This document shows positions 28,740 to 36,618 of a stretch of DNA of 64,000 bases, piece by piece; the stretch's first letter is position 1, and each line of letters starts with the position of its first letter. Both the position numbers and the translations under genes were made by a program. The notes beneath the pieces were generated by a model. The model searched no databases and was not told where the DNA came from. It worked only from the letters and a program-made list of their open reading frames with translations. This DNA is from Marinilabiliaceae bacterium JC040 (GTDB lineage Bacteria; Bacteroidota; Bacteroidia; Bacteroidales; Marinifilaceae), in NCBI GenBank assembly GCA_022496785.1, contig SNAP01000004.1:1-64000 (forward strand), in the 5' to 3' direction.

Positions 28740-30872
28740 TTATTTAAAATTGTATCTTATTCCTACTAAGAATTGTCTTCCTGGATTCACAAACGATTCT
28801 TCTTTGAAATTGAAGATATTATCGCATTTAAGAGACAATTCAATAGTATGTTTCTGTATTCTAATTGGTTTACTAAAAGCCAGTTTCCAAATAGAATATG
28901 GTTTCGATTCATCCTTTGTAATAATTTCTTTACCACTTGAATCTATTTCAGACGATTGATAAAGTTTGGCAGAATGAATTCTTCCTGACATTTGTAAAGA
29001 GAAAGGACTGTTAGCAATTGTAGAATTCCATGTAGTTGAAATTGTACCACTATGTTTTACATTACTACTAAGTTGTAGACCTGTTGAATTATCTATAGCA
29101 TCGCAATAACTATAATTACCCTTAATAATAAATTGGTGAAGTAGTATATACGATAGATTAATATTAAAACCTTTCAATGTAGCACTACTTACATTCTTAT
29201 ATCTATATTCATCAAGAGCATTTTTCTTAACTACATAATATTGAGTAATTTTGTCTGATATTTTATTATAATATGCAGAAATAGAAGCATTGAAAGGACC
29301 TTTTGTAAATTCACTTGATAAAGAATAATACATACCCTTTTCAGCTTTTAAATCGGCATTACCTAAAACTTGAAATGCACCGTTGTGACTGAAGTTATAG
29401 AATAACTCTTTTATACTAGGAGCTCTAAAAGCAGAACCTACTCCACCTCTAAAAGTCCATTCCTTAATTTTATACATTAAAGATAATTTGGGAGAAAAAG
29501 CCGATTTATATTTGTTATTATAAGTATATCTTAGGCCTCCAACAATGTCGAATCCTTTAAAAACTTTATAGGTCCCCTGAGTAAAAATATTATAATCATC
29601 AAGAATTTCTGTCTTTGGTTTGCTACCCAAAATCTTTTTAGAGAAATACTCTTCATGATTATATTCTAAACCAGAAACAAGTTCAAAATCATCAGATATT
29701 TTGTAGTTATCAAGTAGTCTTGTAGAAGTATAGCTAGCATGACTCTTTTCTTCCTTCTCATCATTCTTCATTTCAAGAACAGAGAAATCGTAGAAAAGGT
29801 CGTAGTTAACACTAGCTTTAATAGAATGTTTACCAAAAGAAGAATTCAAAGCTCCACCTATAGTATATTTTTCATTTAAAGAGTGCATAACGTCAATACT
29901 ATTCTCAGGATTGAAAGTCTCATGAGTAAAATATCTACCAGTAATATTAAAATCTGTTTTCTTATTTAGTTTATATTTCAACTTAAGATTAGATCCCCAG
30001 TTATTATATTTTGCTGCATAAGCGCCATCTTTAATATCATAACCATCAGAACTATTATTAAAAACAGAAGCATAGGCCTGTAATTTATTTAATTTAGTAC
30101 CTACATTAATCTTTCTTGTCCAAGTATTATATTTCTGAAAAGTAAGGTGAGCACCTGCTTGAAATTTATGAACAGGTTCTTTAGTTATAATATTTATAAC
30201 AGCACCAACAGCATTCGAGCCGTAAAGTGCAGAAGAAGCACCATCAACAATTTCTATTTTTTTAATATTATCAACATCAATCTGATTTAGATTTATATTA
30301 CCTCCAGCCCCTTCAGACACCATACGTTCTCCATCAACAAGAAAAAGAATGTATCTACTATTAAGTCCTTTAATTCTCATATTATTCCCCATAGCATTAG
30401 GAGAAACAACAATTCCAGGTATATTGTCTTGAAGAGTCTCAAGAGTAGAAACAGAACCTGCTTTCTTAATTTCGTTAGCGTGAACTAAATTGGTAAGGAT
30501 AGGAGTTTCTGAAAGACGTTTTTTAGTTCTTGTTCCTGTTATAACCACTTCATCTAAACGTTGAGAAATTTCCTTAATCTTGAAATTTACTACAGTATCT
30601 TTTTCTAAATTCAGTTCTATAGAATCGCTAGAGAAAGTAGAATAGTACATAGTATATAGAGTAATTTTCCCCTTTGGTAGGTTCTTGAATACAAATACTC
30701 CTTTTCTATCTGTTTGGCAACCTCTACTTCCATTTGTAATATATACACCAGCTAGAGGCTTATTAGTAATCTCATTATAAACGGTACCACTAATGGTCAG
30801 TTTCTCGTTTTGTGCCTTGAGCACATTGAAGCTCAATATCGTGAGCGTCAGAATAATCATTAATTTTTGCAT
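28740..30872 (-). CDS. hmuR: HmuR-like TonB-dependent haem receptor
   Basis: The 710-residue outer-membrane receptor has a signal peptide (about 1-20, LKAQ), a carboxypeptidase-D-like domain (about 25-105), a plug (TGTRTKKRLSETPILTNLV; VDNIKKIEIVDGASSALYGSNAVGAVINI) and a 22-strand-type barrel ending in VGIRYNFK. Both haem-receptor boxes are visible: FRAP in SAFRAPSIKELFY and an NPDL-like NADL in GNADLKAE, with the expected His between them (NFSHNG). It leads the hmuRYSTUV operon. Its promoter at 30898-30928 overlaps an inverted repeat. Confidence 0.92.
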   Translation of the reverse strand: MQKLMIILTLTILSFNVLKAQNEKLTISGTVYNEITNKPLAGVYITNGSRGCQTDRKGVFVFKNLPKGKITLYTMYYSTFSSDSIELNLEKDTVVNFKIKEISQRLDEVVITGTRTKKRLSETPILTNLVHANEIKKAGSVSTLETLQDNIPGIVVSPNAMGNNMRIKGLNSRYILFLVDGERMVSEGAGGNINLNQIDVDNIKKIEIVDGASSALYGSNAVGAVINIITKEPVHKFQAGAHLTFQKYNTWTRKINVGTKLNKLQAYASVFNNSSDGYDIKDGAYAAKYNNWGSNLKLKYKLNKKTDFNITGRYFTHETFNPENSIDVMHSLNEKYTIGGALNSSFGKHSIKASVNYDLFYDFSVLEMKNDEKEEKSHASYTSTRLLDNYKISDDFELVSGLEYNHEEYFSKKILGSKPKTEILDDYNIFTQGTYKVFKGFDIVGGLRYTYNNKYKSAFSPKLSLMYKIKEWTFRGGVGSAFRAPSIKELFYNFSHNGAFQVLGNADLKAEKGMYYSLSSEFTKGPFNASISAYYNKISDKITQYYVVKKNALDEYRYKNVSSATLKGFNINLSYILLHQFIIKGNYSYCDAIDNSTGLQLSSNVKHSGTISTTWNSTIANSPFSLQMSGRIHSAKLYQSSEIDSSGKEIITKDESKPYSIWKLAFSKPIRIQKHTIELSLKCDNIFNFKEESFVNPGRQFLVGIRYNFK

Positions 30873-30889
30873 ATCGTTTCCATTTAAAA

Positions 30890-30928
30890 ATACTTTCCAA
30901 AAGTATCTTGGGAGCCAATACGTATCAA
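30890..30928 (-). promoter_or_regulatory. Promoter of the hmu operon with overlapping inverted repeat
   Basis: On the minus strand: TTG (30926-30928), 20-bp spacer, TACTTTTG (30898-30905). A perfect inverted repeat, ATACTTT-N3-AAAGTAT (30890-30906), covers the -7 box, where a repressor could block the polymerase. It does not look like a classical Fur box. The start codon lies 17 bp beyond it. Confidence 0.65.
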
Positions 30929-31082
30929 TCGTATAATTTAATGAATTTTATTCCTTTTGCTCACTAATATGTGTTATTGGAAACTATATACTAATCAGAA
31001 AATAAATTCAAGTGCAAATGTCTGACTAGTAATCTATTGGTTAATGGAAGTAAAAAAACTTGTAATCTTTTTATTAAAATAG

Positions 31083-31113
31083 TTGCGAAACTACCGTATA
31101 GATTGTACTTTTG
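31083..31113 (+). promoter_or_regulatory. Promoter of tRNA-Trp
   Basis: TTG (31083-31085), 20-bp spacer, TACTTTTG (31106-31113), with the mature tRNA starting 11 bp further on. The -7 sequence is identical to that of tRNA-Ser, thrS and hmuR. Confidence 0.75.
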
Positions 31114-31123
31114 CTTTCGCAAT

Positions 31124-31196
31124 ACGGGAATAGCTCAGTTGGTAGAGCACTGGTCTCCAAAACCAGGTGTCGGGAGTTCGAGCCTCTCTTCCCGTG
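31124..31196 (+). tRNA. tRNA-Trp (anticodon CCA)
   Basis: This 73-nt cloverleaf has acceptor ACGGGAA (31124-31130) pairing with TTCCCGT (31189-31195) and discriminator G. The D arm is GCTC...GAGC. The anticodon stem CTGGT/ACCAG holds loop CTCCAAA (anticodon CCA). The T arm contains the usual GTTCGAG. CCA is not encoded. Here it stands alone, not beside secE-nusG. Confidence 0.96.
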
Positions 31197-31209
31197 CTAG
31201 AGTAATTAA

Positions 31210-31243
31210 AAAAGATGTTCTTATTTGGGACATCTTTTTTTTT
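31210..31243 (+). terminator. Terminator of tRNA-Trp
   Basis: AAGATGTTC and GGACATCTT pair (one G-T pair) around a 7-nt loop, followed by at least seven T residues. Confidence 0.9.
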
Positions 31244-31419
31244 GCTTTATCTTTAAGTTAGTTGATAGGAGTTTTTTTAATACCTTTGTTATTAACAAGT
31301 AAGGCTTTTGTGTTTTACTTTTCTTGAATTTTGGCTCTATATGCAAATATTACAATTCAGTCAGTATTTACAATCTTTTTATTCGTAATTGAGATGTAAT
31401 TTAGACATACCATCTCCGT

Positions 31420-31497
31420 ACTTTGTCCATGGTCTGTCCATGGTTTGTCCATCCTTTGTCCAAGGTGGCTTGTAAAAAGCATGGACAATGGATGGGC
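31420..31497. repeat. Four tandem 11-bp GTCCAT repeats with inverted copies
   Basis: Four tandem 11-bp units run from 31420 to 31463: ACTTTGTCCAT, GGTCTGTCCAT, GGTTTGTCCAT and CCTTTGTCCAA. About 17 bp later the reverse complement appears (ATGGACAATGGATGGG, 31481-31496). The cluster is clearly richer in G and C than its surroundings and contains CCATGG palindromes. The transcript could fold into a stem between the direct and inverted copies. Confidence 0.8.
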
Positions 31498-31637
31498 TGA
31501 TGATGATGGATTGTGGGAGAGGGGTTGAGATGTATACTAATAATATATTATAGTCTTTGAGAATAATTTGCGATTTAAAAGTTATAATTATTAGAATTGC
31601 ATAGAAGTGTGAGAATTTCGTTTTCGTTTATTTTTGT

Positions 31638-31645
31638 TAGCTTTG
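31638..31645 (+). promoter_or_regulatory. Probable -7 box of the methyltransferase gene
   Basis: TAGCTTTG fits TAnnTTTG. At the expected upstream distance only TTTCG is found. The leader to the TTG start would be about 70 nt. Confidence 0.4.
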
Positions 31646-31723
31646 TTGCAAATATATTTAAGCATTATATAAAAACAGCTTATTATATAAAGAGTCTCTG
31701 ATTAAAACTAATAATATATTACA

Positions 31724-32701
31724 TTGAAAATAAAAGGGTTAAAATTTATTGATTTATTTGCTGGAATTGGGGGGTTTCATCAAGCTTTATCAAGTTTTGG
31801 AGCAGAATGTATTTTTGCCTCAGAATGGGATAAGTATGCAGCTGAAACTTATTATGAAAATTATCATATAAAGCCTAAAGGAGATATAACATTAATAGAC
31901 GCAAAAGAAATTCCAAATCATGATATATTATGTGCTGGTTTTCCGTGTCAAGCTTTCTCTATCTCTGGAAAACAGAATGGTTTCGAGGATTCAAGAGGTA
32001 CTTTATTTTTTGAAATTGAAAGGGTTGTGAAGTATCATAAACCTAAGATATTATTGTTAGAGAATGTAAGAAATTTTGAAAAACATGATGGTGGAAAAAC
32101 ACTTTCTACTGTTGAGAAAAGTCTTAAGAATTTAGGTTATAATGTTAATTATGAGGTGTTAAATGCAAGTCATTATGGATTACCTCAGAATAGAGAAAGA
32201 ATTTATTTTGTTTGTTTTAGAAAAGATATATATGATAGTAAGTTTATCTTTCCTAAACCAAGTGATAAACAAGTTGCTTTAATTGATTTTCTAGAATTTG
32301 ATCCTATTAATGTAAAAAAAATAGATAGGTCAGATATTGAAATTTACAAGGAGGTAAATTTTGATAAGAATTTGTTTGGAACTAAAGATCTTCCAAATAA
32401 ACCAATTCAAATAGGGAAAGTTGGAAAAGGAAGACAGGGTGAGAGGATTTATGATCCCAATGGTCATGCGATAACTTTATCAGCATATGGAGGAGGAGTT
32501 GGTTCTAAAACAGGTTTATATAAAGTAGAAAATGTAATTAGAAAATTATCACCTAGAGAATGTGCAAGAATTCAGGGATTTCCTGAAAGTTTTATAATTA
32601 ATAATCGTCAATCTCAGGCATATAAGCAATTTGGTAATAGTGTTGCAATAAATGTTTTAAAAACTATACTAAAAGAAATAGTAGAGAATATTGATGTATA
32701 A
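31724..32701 (+). CDS. DNA (cytosine-5) methyltransferase
   Basis: This 325-residue type II methyltransferase makes 5-methylcytosine in its recognition site. The conserved motifs are all present and in order: motif I FIDLFAGIGGFHQAL (AdoMet binding), motif IV with the catalytic Cys in GFPCQAFSISG, motif VI ENVRNF, motif VIII QNRERIYFV, motif IX RECARIQGFPESF and motif X YKQFGNSVAINV. The start is a TTG at 31724, since no in-frame ATG precedes motif I. The target-recognition region lies at about residues 185-270; its specificity cannot be read. The gene for the probable cognate restriction enzyme starts 14 bp downstream. Confidence 0.94.
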   Translation: MKIKGLKFIDLFAGIGGFHQALSSFGAECIFASEWDKYAAETYYENYHIKPKGDITLIDAKEIPNHDILCAGFPCQAFSISGKQNGFEDSRGTLFFEIERVVKYHKPKILLLENVRNFEKHDGGKTLSTVEKSLKNLGYNVNYEVLNASHYGLPQNRERIYFVCFRKDIYDSKFIFPKPSDKQVALIDFLEFDPINVKKIDRSDIEIYKEVNFDKNLFGTKDLPNKPIQIGKVGKGRQGERIYDPNGHAITLSAYGGGVGSKTGLYKVENVIRKLSPRECARIQGFPESFIINNRQSQAYKQFGNSVAINVLKTILKEIVENIDV

Positions 32702-32715
32702 AAAAATATACTTTT

Positions 32716-33537
32716 ATGAATCAAAGACAGTTAATAGGATCTCAAACAGCAAGAGGAGGATTTGAGAATGAAGAAGATATAACTTTAAAATTTAATAATT
32801 ATAAAACAGATAGAGAAGCACAAGAATGGCTTTCTATTATGGGATATGACTATAAAAGGATTAAATCGCTAAATGCTATTGCAATTCCTGTTCGTATAAG
32901 TAGAATAAAAGCGATTGAATTGGGTGCTACAGAAGAATTAATAGATAATACAATTAAGTTTAAAAAAGCAGATATTCAAGTATTATTAGATATTTTTGTT
33001 GATAATGTATTATATAGAGAAAATTTATCTTTAAAGAAATCAAATACAAATGCAAATTTTAATCAAATTGATAAGAGGCGAGTAGATACCTATCAAGAAA
33101 TGTGGGGGTTTAATGATAAAATAGCAGAAACATTAAAAAAATTTACAGGTGAAATTATCCCTAATGATGAAGAAAAAATTGATCTTAGAGATAAAAGAAG
33201 ATGGTATTTAGATGAATTAAATACTGATGATGTGCAAGAATTAATAGCATTTTTTAGGTATAATAAAGTGCAAATTTTTAACGATATTCTTAAAGGACGT
33301 GGAGCTCTTGCTGCAGAATGGTTTTTGGTAACAAGGAAAAATAATGAAACAGGTCATATAGATTGGATTTTAAGAGATATTAATTCTGTAACGAATTTTT
33401 TTTCACAAGGAGAAGTGGAGATTTCTTCTAGGGGTGGATTAAAAATTGGAAGGATAAAAGTTCAAAGGAAAGGAGGAACTCCTGATCCTCAATCTTTACA
33501 ATTCAAAATGTCTCCATTGGATCTTTTTAATGATTAA
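32716..33537 (+). CDS. Probable type II restriction endonuclease
   Basis: The 273-residue protein is encoded directly after the methyltransferase, the standard layout of a type II system. The C-terminal part has ISSRGGLKIGRIKVQRKGG followed by LQFKMSPLDLF, a motif pattern I associate with small type II enzymes. VQRK may be a QxK variant of the PD-(D/E)xK active site, as known for HinP1I. The N-terminal half shows an EAQEWLSIMGYDYKRIKSLNAIAIP block, perhaps for DNA binding. The identification rests more on context than on sequence. The recognition sequence is unknown. Confidence 0.72.
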   Translation: MNQRQLIGSQTARGGFENEEDITLKFNNYKTDREAQEWLSIMGYDYKRIKSLNAIAIPVRISRIKAIELGATEELIDNTIKFKKADIQVLLDIFVDNVLYRENLSLKKSNTNANFNQIDKRRVDTYQEMWGFNDKIAETLKKFTGEIIPNDEEKIDLRDKRRWYLDELNTDDVQELIAFFRYNKVQIFNDILKGRGALAAEWFLVTRKNNETGHIDWILRDINSVTNFFSQGEVEISSRGGLKIGRIKVQRKGGTPDPQSLQFKMSPLDLFND

Positions 33538-33589
33538 AAAAATACTACAGAATATAATAAGATATGGTTTTATAAATAACTATATCTTA

Positions 33590-34072
33590 TTATATATAAC
33601 TGTCTGTGATCGTATCAATATCTATATACGTTGAAAAATCAAATAAACTTGAAAAATCATTTATATTAAGAATTCCGATAGCCCATATTATTTTTTCTTC
33701 TTTTGCAATCGTTAATATAATTGGAAGTTTATTATTTTTTGGAATAGTTGGCAAATCTCCAAATATTGTTGTAATTACTAAATATTTAGTTCCTGAAATT
33801 TCGATTATAGGTTTATATTCCTTAGGTTTTATATTTTCCCAATCAATAATTCTTCTTTTTAAAATTTTTTCTAATGCAATAACTCCAGCAATCTTTTTGT
33901 AAATTGCTTCGTAATATGCAATTCCTTCAAACCTATCCCTAAGTTCGTTGAGATTTTTTAGATTTTGTTCTTTAAGAATAGAAGTTTTGATATGATTAAT
34001 ATCTTGCCATGTGATATTAATAACTTTAATTCTATTTTTAATTTTAGAAATTTCAGATAAAAACTGATTCAT
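33590..34072 (-). CDS. Unrecognised protein in the defence island
   Basis: I do not recognise this 160-residue protein. It has no signal peptide and no membrane helix. The N-terminal half (about 1-75) is helical and charged; the C-terminal half reads like a beta sheet (YKPIIEISGTKYLVITTIFGDLPTI, LPIILTIAKEEKIIWAIGIL). It lies on the opposite strand between the restriction enzyme and the DUF234 ATPase. Codon and base composition resemble the neighbours. The position suggests a defence-related or accessory role but does not show it. Confidence 0.6.
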   Translation of the reverse strand: MNQFLSEISKIKNRIKVINITWQDINHIKTSILKEQNLKNLNELRDRFEGIAYYEAIYKKIAGVIALEKILKRRIIDWENIKPKEYKPIIEISGTKYLVITTIFGDLPTIPKNNKLPIILTIAKEEKIIWAIGILNINDFSSLFDFSTYIDIDTITDSYI

Positions 34073-34291
34073 TTTAAATAATATTTGTAACGACCAAAGA
34101 TATATAAATTAAAAGGATATTATTACTAAATTAGGGAAGTCATTTGATAATGCTAAAGCATTATATTATACGTTCTAAGGAAATTCTACACATTCTATAT
34201 AATGAAATAGTAATTTTATCCTTAATTCAGATAAAATATTTTTCATATCTTTACAACAGCCGTAAATTTTACCACCGTAAAAAAGTGAATT

Positions 34292-35611
34292 ATGAAATTC
34301 TATGATAGAACAGAAGAAATACGAAACCTTCAAAAAATAAAAGAAAGTGCATATACAGAACATTCTAAACTAACAGTCCTAACAGGAAGGAGAAGAATAG
34401 GAAAAACATCTTTAATATTTAAAGCATTAGAAGATGAGACTATTATATATCTTTTTGTAAGTAGAAAGAATGAATCTGATTTGTGTACTAATTTTTGTAC
34501 AGAGATAGAAAACAAGTTATCTGTTTTTGTTCCTAAAATGACATCTTTTATTGAAGTCTTTAGATTCTTACTAGAACAAGGTAAAACAAAGAAATTTTCT
34601 CTAGTGATTGATGAATTTCAAGAGTTTATAAATATTAATAACTCTATTTATAGTGAGATTCAGAACTATTGGGATCAATATCGTTTGCAAACAAAAATTA
34701 ATTTTGTAGTAAGTGGTTCTATATATCCTCTTATGAGTAAGATTTTTAAAGATAGGAAAGAACCTTTATTTGGTAGAGCTGATTCAAGTATGAAATTAAA
34801 TCCATTTACTACTTCTGTTTTAAAAGAAATCTTGTCAGATTATAAGCCAAATTATTCAAATGATAATTTATTAGCTCTTTATACATATACAGGAGGTATT
34901 CCTAAATATGTTGAACTTTTGGTTGATAATAATGCTTTAGATGTATCCTCAATGATTAATTATATTTGTCAATCGGATTCTCCTTTTATAGATGAAGGTA
35001 GAAATTTATTAATTCAAGAATTTGGTAAAAATTATGGGAATTATTTTTCAATTTTGAATGCAATATCTTCAGGTTTAAATACTCAATCTCAAATTGCTGC
35101 TTTTATGGGAGAGAAAAGCATAGGAGGACAATTAAGTAAATTAGAAACTGTTTATGATTTAATAAAAAGATCTAGACCTATTTTTGCAAAAAAAGGTTCA
35201 CAAACAGTTAGATATGAAATATCTGATAATTTTCTACGTTTTTGGTTTAGATACGTTGAAAGAAATAGAACTTTAATTGAGATACAAAATTTTAAAGGAT
35301 TATCTAATTTGATAGAGAAAGATTATCCAACATACTCGGGTATGGCTTTAGAGTTATATTTTAAGCAACAACTTCAAGAGAGTTTTGAATATAGAAATAT
35401 TGGTTCTTGGTGGGAACCTAAAGGAGATCAAAATGAAATAGATATAGTTGCTATAAATATGGATAATAAAAGAGCTTTTGTAGCAGAAATTAAAAGACAA
35501 AAAAAGAATTTTAAACCACAATTATTTGAAAATAAATTGAAAGTAATAAAGAAGAAAATCTTAAATAAGTATATTATAGATTCAAAATGCTTAGACATTT
35601 CTGATATGTAA
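34292..35611 (+). CDS. AAA ATPase with DUF234/nuclease-like C-terminus
   Basis: The 439-residue protein belongs to the archaeal-type ATPase family with a C-terminal DUF234. Walker A is TGRRRIGKTSL (about residues 32-42) and Walker B is SLVIDEFQEF (about 105-114). A winged-helix region follows the ATPase core (about 260-300). The C-terminal domain ends with EIDIVAINMDNKRAFVAEIKRQK, the D...ExK pattern of a PD-(D/E)xK nuclease fold. These proteins are frequent in archaea and Bacteroidota; their role is not established, although position and architecture would suit nucleic-acid defence. It ends about 5 bp before the promoter of the structured RNA. Confidence 0.85.
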   Translation: MKFYDRTEEIRNLQKIKESAYTEHSKLTVLTGRRRIGKTSLIFKALEDETIIYLFVSRKNESDLCTNFCTEIENKLSVFVPKMTSFIEVFRFLLEQGKTKKFSLVIDEFQEFININNSIYSEIQNYWDQYRLQTKINFVVSGSIYPLMSKIFKDRKEPLFGRADSSMKLNPFTTSVLKEILSDYKPNYSNDNLLALYTYTGGIPKYVELLVDNNALDVSSMINYICQSDSPFIDEGRNLLIQEFGKNYGNYFSILNAISSGLNTQSQIAAFMGEKSIGGQLSKLETVYDLIKRSRPIFAKKGSQTVRYEISDNFLRFWFRYVERNRTLIEIQNFKGLSNLIEKDYPTYSGMALELYFKQQLQESFEYRNIGSWWEPKGDQNEIDIVAINMDNKRAFVAEIKRQKKNFKPQLFENKLKVIKKKILNKYIIDSKCLDISDM

Positions 35612-35615
35612 TGAT

Positions 35616-35645
35616 TTTGCCCTAAAGAAAATTTATCTATCTTTG
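35616..35645 (+). promoter_or_regulatory. Promoter of the putative abiF-type RNA
   Basis: TTTG (35616-35619), 18-bp spacer, TATCTTTG (35638-35645). Transcription would start near 35650, at the 5' edge of the structured element and 66 bp before the Abi start codon. Confidence 0.7.
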
Positions 35646-35649
35646 TGGC

Positions 35650-35706
35650 AACAAGCTTACCCCGCTTCTCATGTGAACAGCGCAACTGGGTAAGCCTTTT
35701 ATTTTT
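35650..35706 (+). ncRNA. Structured RNA upstream of the Abi gene, abiF RNA-like
   Basis: This stretch is distinctly GC-richer than the DNA around it. GCTTACCC (35655-35662) pairs perfectly with GGGTAAGC (35688-35695). Directly inside, CGCT (35663-35666) pairs with AGCG (35679-35682), leaving CAACT (35683-35687) as a one-sided bulge and a 12-nt apical part. A T-rich tract (CTTTTATTTTTT) follows, so it could end as a free short RNA or act in cis. A conserved abiF RNA motif is known upstream of AbiF-type genes. Position, size and promoter fit; the exact match to that motif needs a covariance search. Confidence 0.68.
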
Positions 35707-35715
35707 TATACACCT

Positions 35716-36618
35716 ATGTCAAAAGCGCCATATTCTAAGCCGGCCCTTTCTTCCTATGCCGATATCATTAATAAACTAAAATCAAGAGGTCTATCTTTTA
35801 CAAATGAAGATAAGGCAATACATCTTTTCGAGGTTATTAGTTATTATAGATTAAGTGGATATTGGTTTCCATTTCTAAAAGATAAAAAAGAGCATATATT
35901 TAAGGATGGTGTAGATTTTGAAGCTGTTTTTAATCTGTATAAATTCGATAGGGAGTTAAGAAAGATAATAATAGGTGAATTAGAGAAGATAGAAATAGCT
36001 TTTAGAACAAAAATAGATTTTGTAATGTCTAATGCTATTGGTCCTTTCTGGTATAAAGACATTAGTCTTTTTTCAAATCAAGAACATGCAGTAACAGCTT
36101 TAGAAATTGTAAAGAGTGAATTTAAAAGAAGTAAAGAAGATTTTGTACAAGCTTTTAAAGCTAAATATACTGACGAATATCCTCCAAGTTGGATTATGTT
36201 AGAGTTCTCTTCTTTTGGTCTTATATCTAGAATGTTTGGTAACTTAAGGAATAGTGAACAAAAAAAAGAAATTTCCTCTCTTGCAGGTTTGCACCCAAAA
36301 GTTCTGGAATCTTGGCTACGGTCTATTGTTCATATTAGAAATATTTGTGCACATCATTCAAGAATGTGGAATAGAGTTTTTGGACTTAGTCCAAAGATTC
36401 CTAAATCAACTCAGTATACTTGGTTAAAATCTAGCTATGTGGATAATAGAAAGATGTTCTTTACTCTTTCTATGATTCTATACCTTTCTATGCAAATTAA
36501 TCCAAAATGTACATTTTCTTCTAAGGTTAAAACTCTCCTTAATAAGTATAAATCTGTAGATTTAAGAGCTATGGGTTTTCCTGAAAATTGGTATTTGGAA
36601 GATTTGTGGAGAGATTAG
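35716..36618 (+). CDS. Abi_2 (AbiD/AbiF-like) abortive-infection protein with HEPN motif
   Basis: The 300-residue protein belongs to the Abi_2 family. The N-terminal part has ILINKL-type spacing and HLFEVISYYRLSGYWFPF (family hallmark, about residues 36-53). NLYKFDRELRKIIIGELEKIEIAFRT follows at about 75-100. Near the C-terminus, RNICAH (Arg208 to His213) is a HEPN RNase motif R-N-x3-H. Related AbiF proteins are HEPN toxins connected with an upstream RNA and are proposed relatives of the Cas13 nuclease. Here a promoter and structured RNA lie directly upstream, so I read this as an RNA-controlled toxin or abortive-infection unit. Confidence 0.87.
   Translation: MSKAPYSKPALSSYADIINKLKSRGLSFTNEDKAIHLFEVISYYRLSGYWFPFLKDKKEHIFKDGVDFEAVFNLYKFDRELRKIIIGELEKIEIAFRTKIDFVMSNAIGPFWYKDISLFSNQEHAVTALEIVKSEFKRSKEDFVQAFKAKYTDEYPPSWIMLEFSSFGLISRMFGNLRNSEQKKEISSLAGLHPKVLESWLRSIVHIRNICAHHSRMWNRVFGLSPKIPKSTQYTWLKSSYVDNRKMFFTLSMILYLSMQINPKCTFSSKVKTLLNKYKSVDLRAMGFPENWYLEDLWRD

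Larger units (their letters stand above)
31244..31723. other. Non-coding region before the restriction-modification genes
   Basis: No protein gene was seen. The region holds a possible -7 box (TACCTTTG, 31281-31288) followed by a weak AAGTAA/TTACTT hairpin and a T-rich stretch, which might be a very short RNA. It also holds the GTCCAT repeat cluster (31420-31497) and a -7 box for the methyltransferase (31638-31645). Confidence 0.5.

Noticed and set aside
30873-31020. Fur box before the haem operon
   Set aside because: No sequence close to the classical GATAATGATAATCATTATC-like pattern was seen; only the shorter inverted repeat at the -7 box is supported.
31037-31261. Open frame spanning tRNA-Trp
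   Set aside because: It reads straight through a complete tRNA, its promoter and its terminator.
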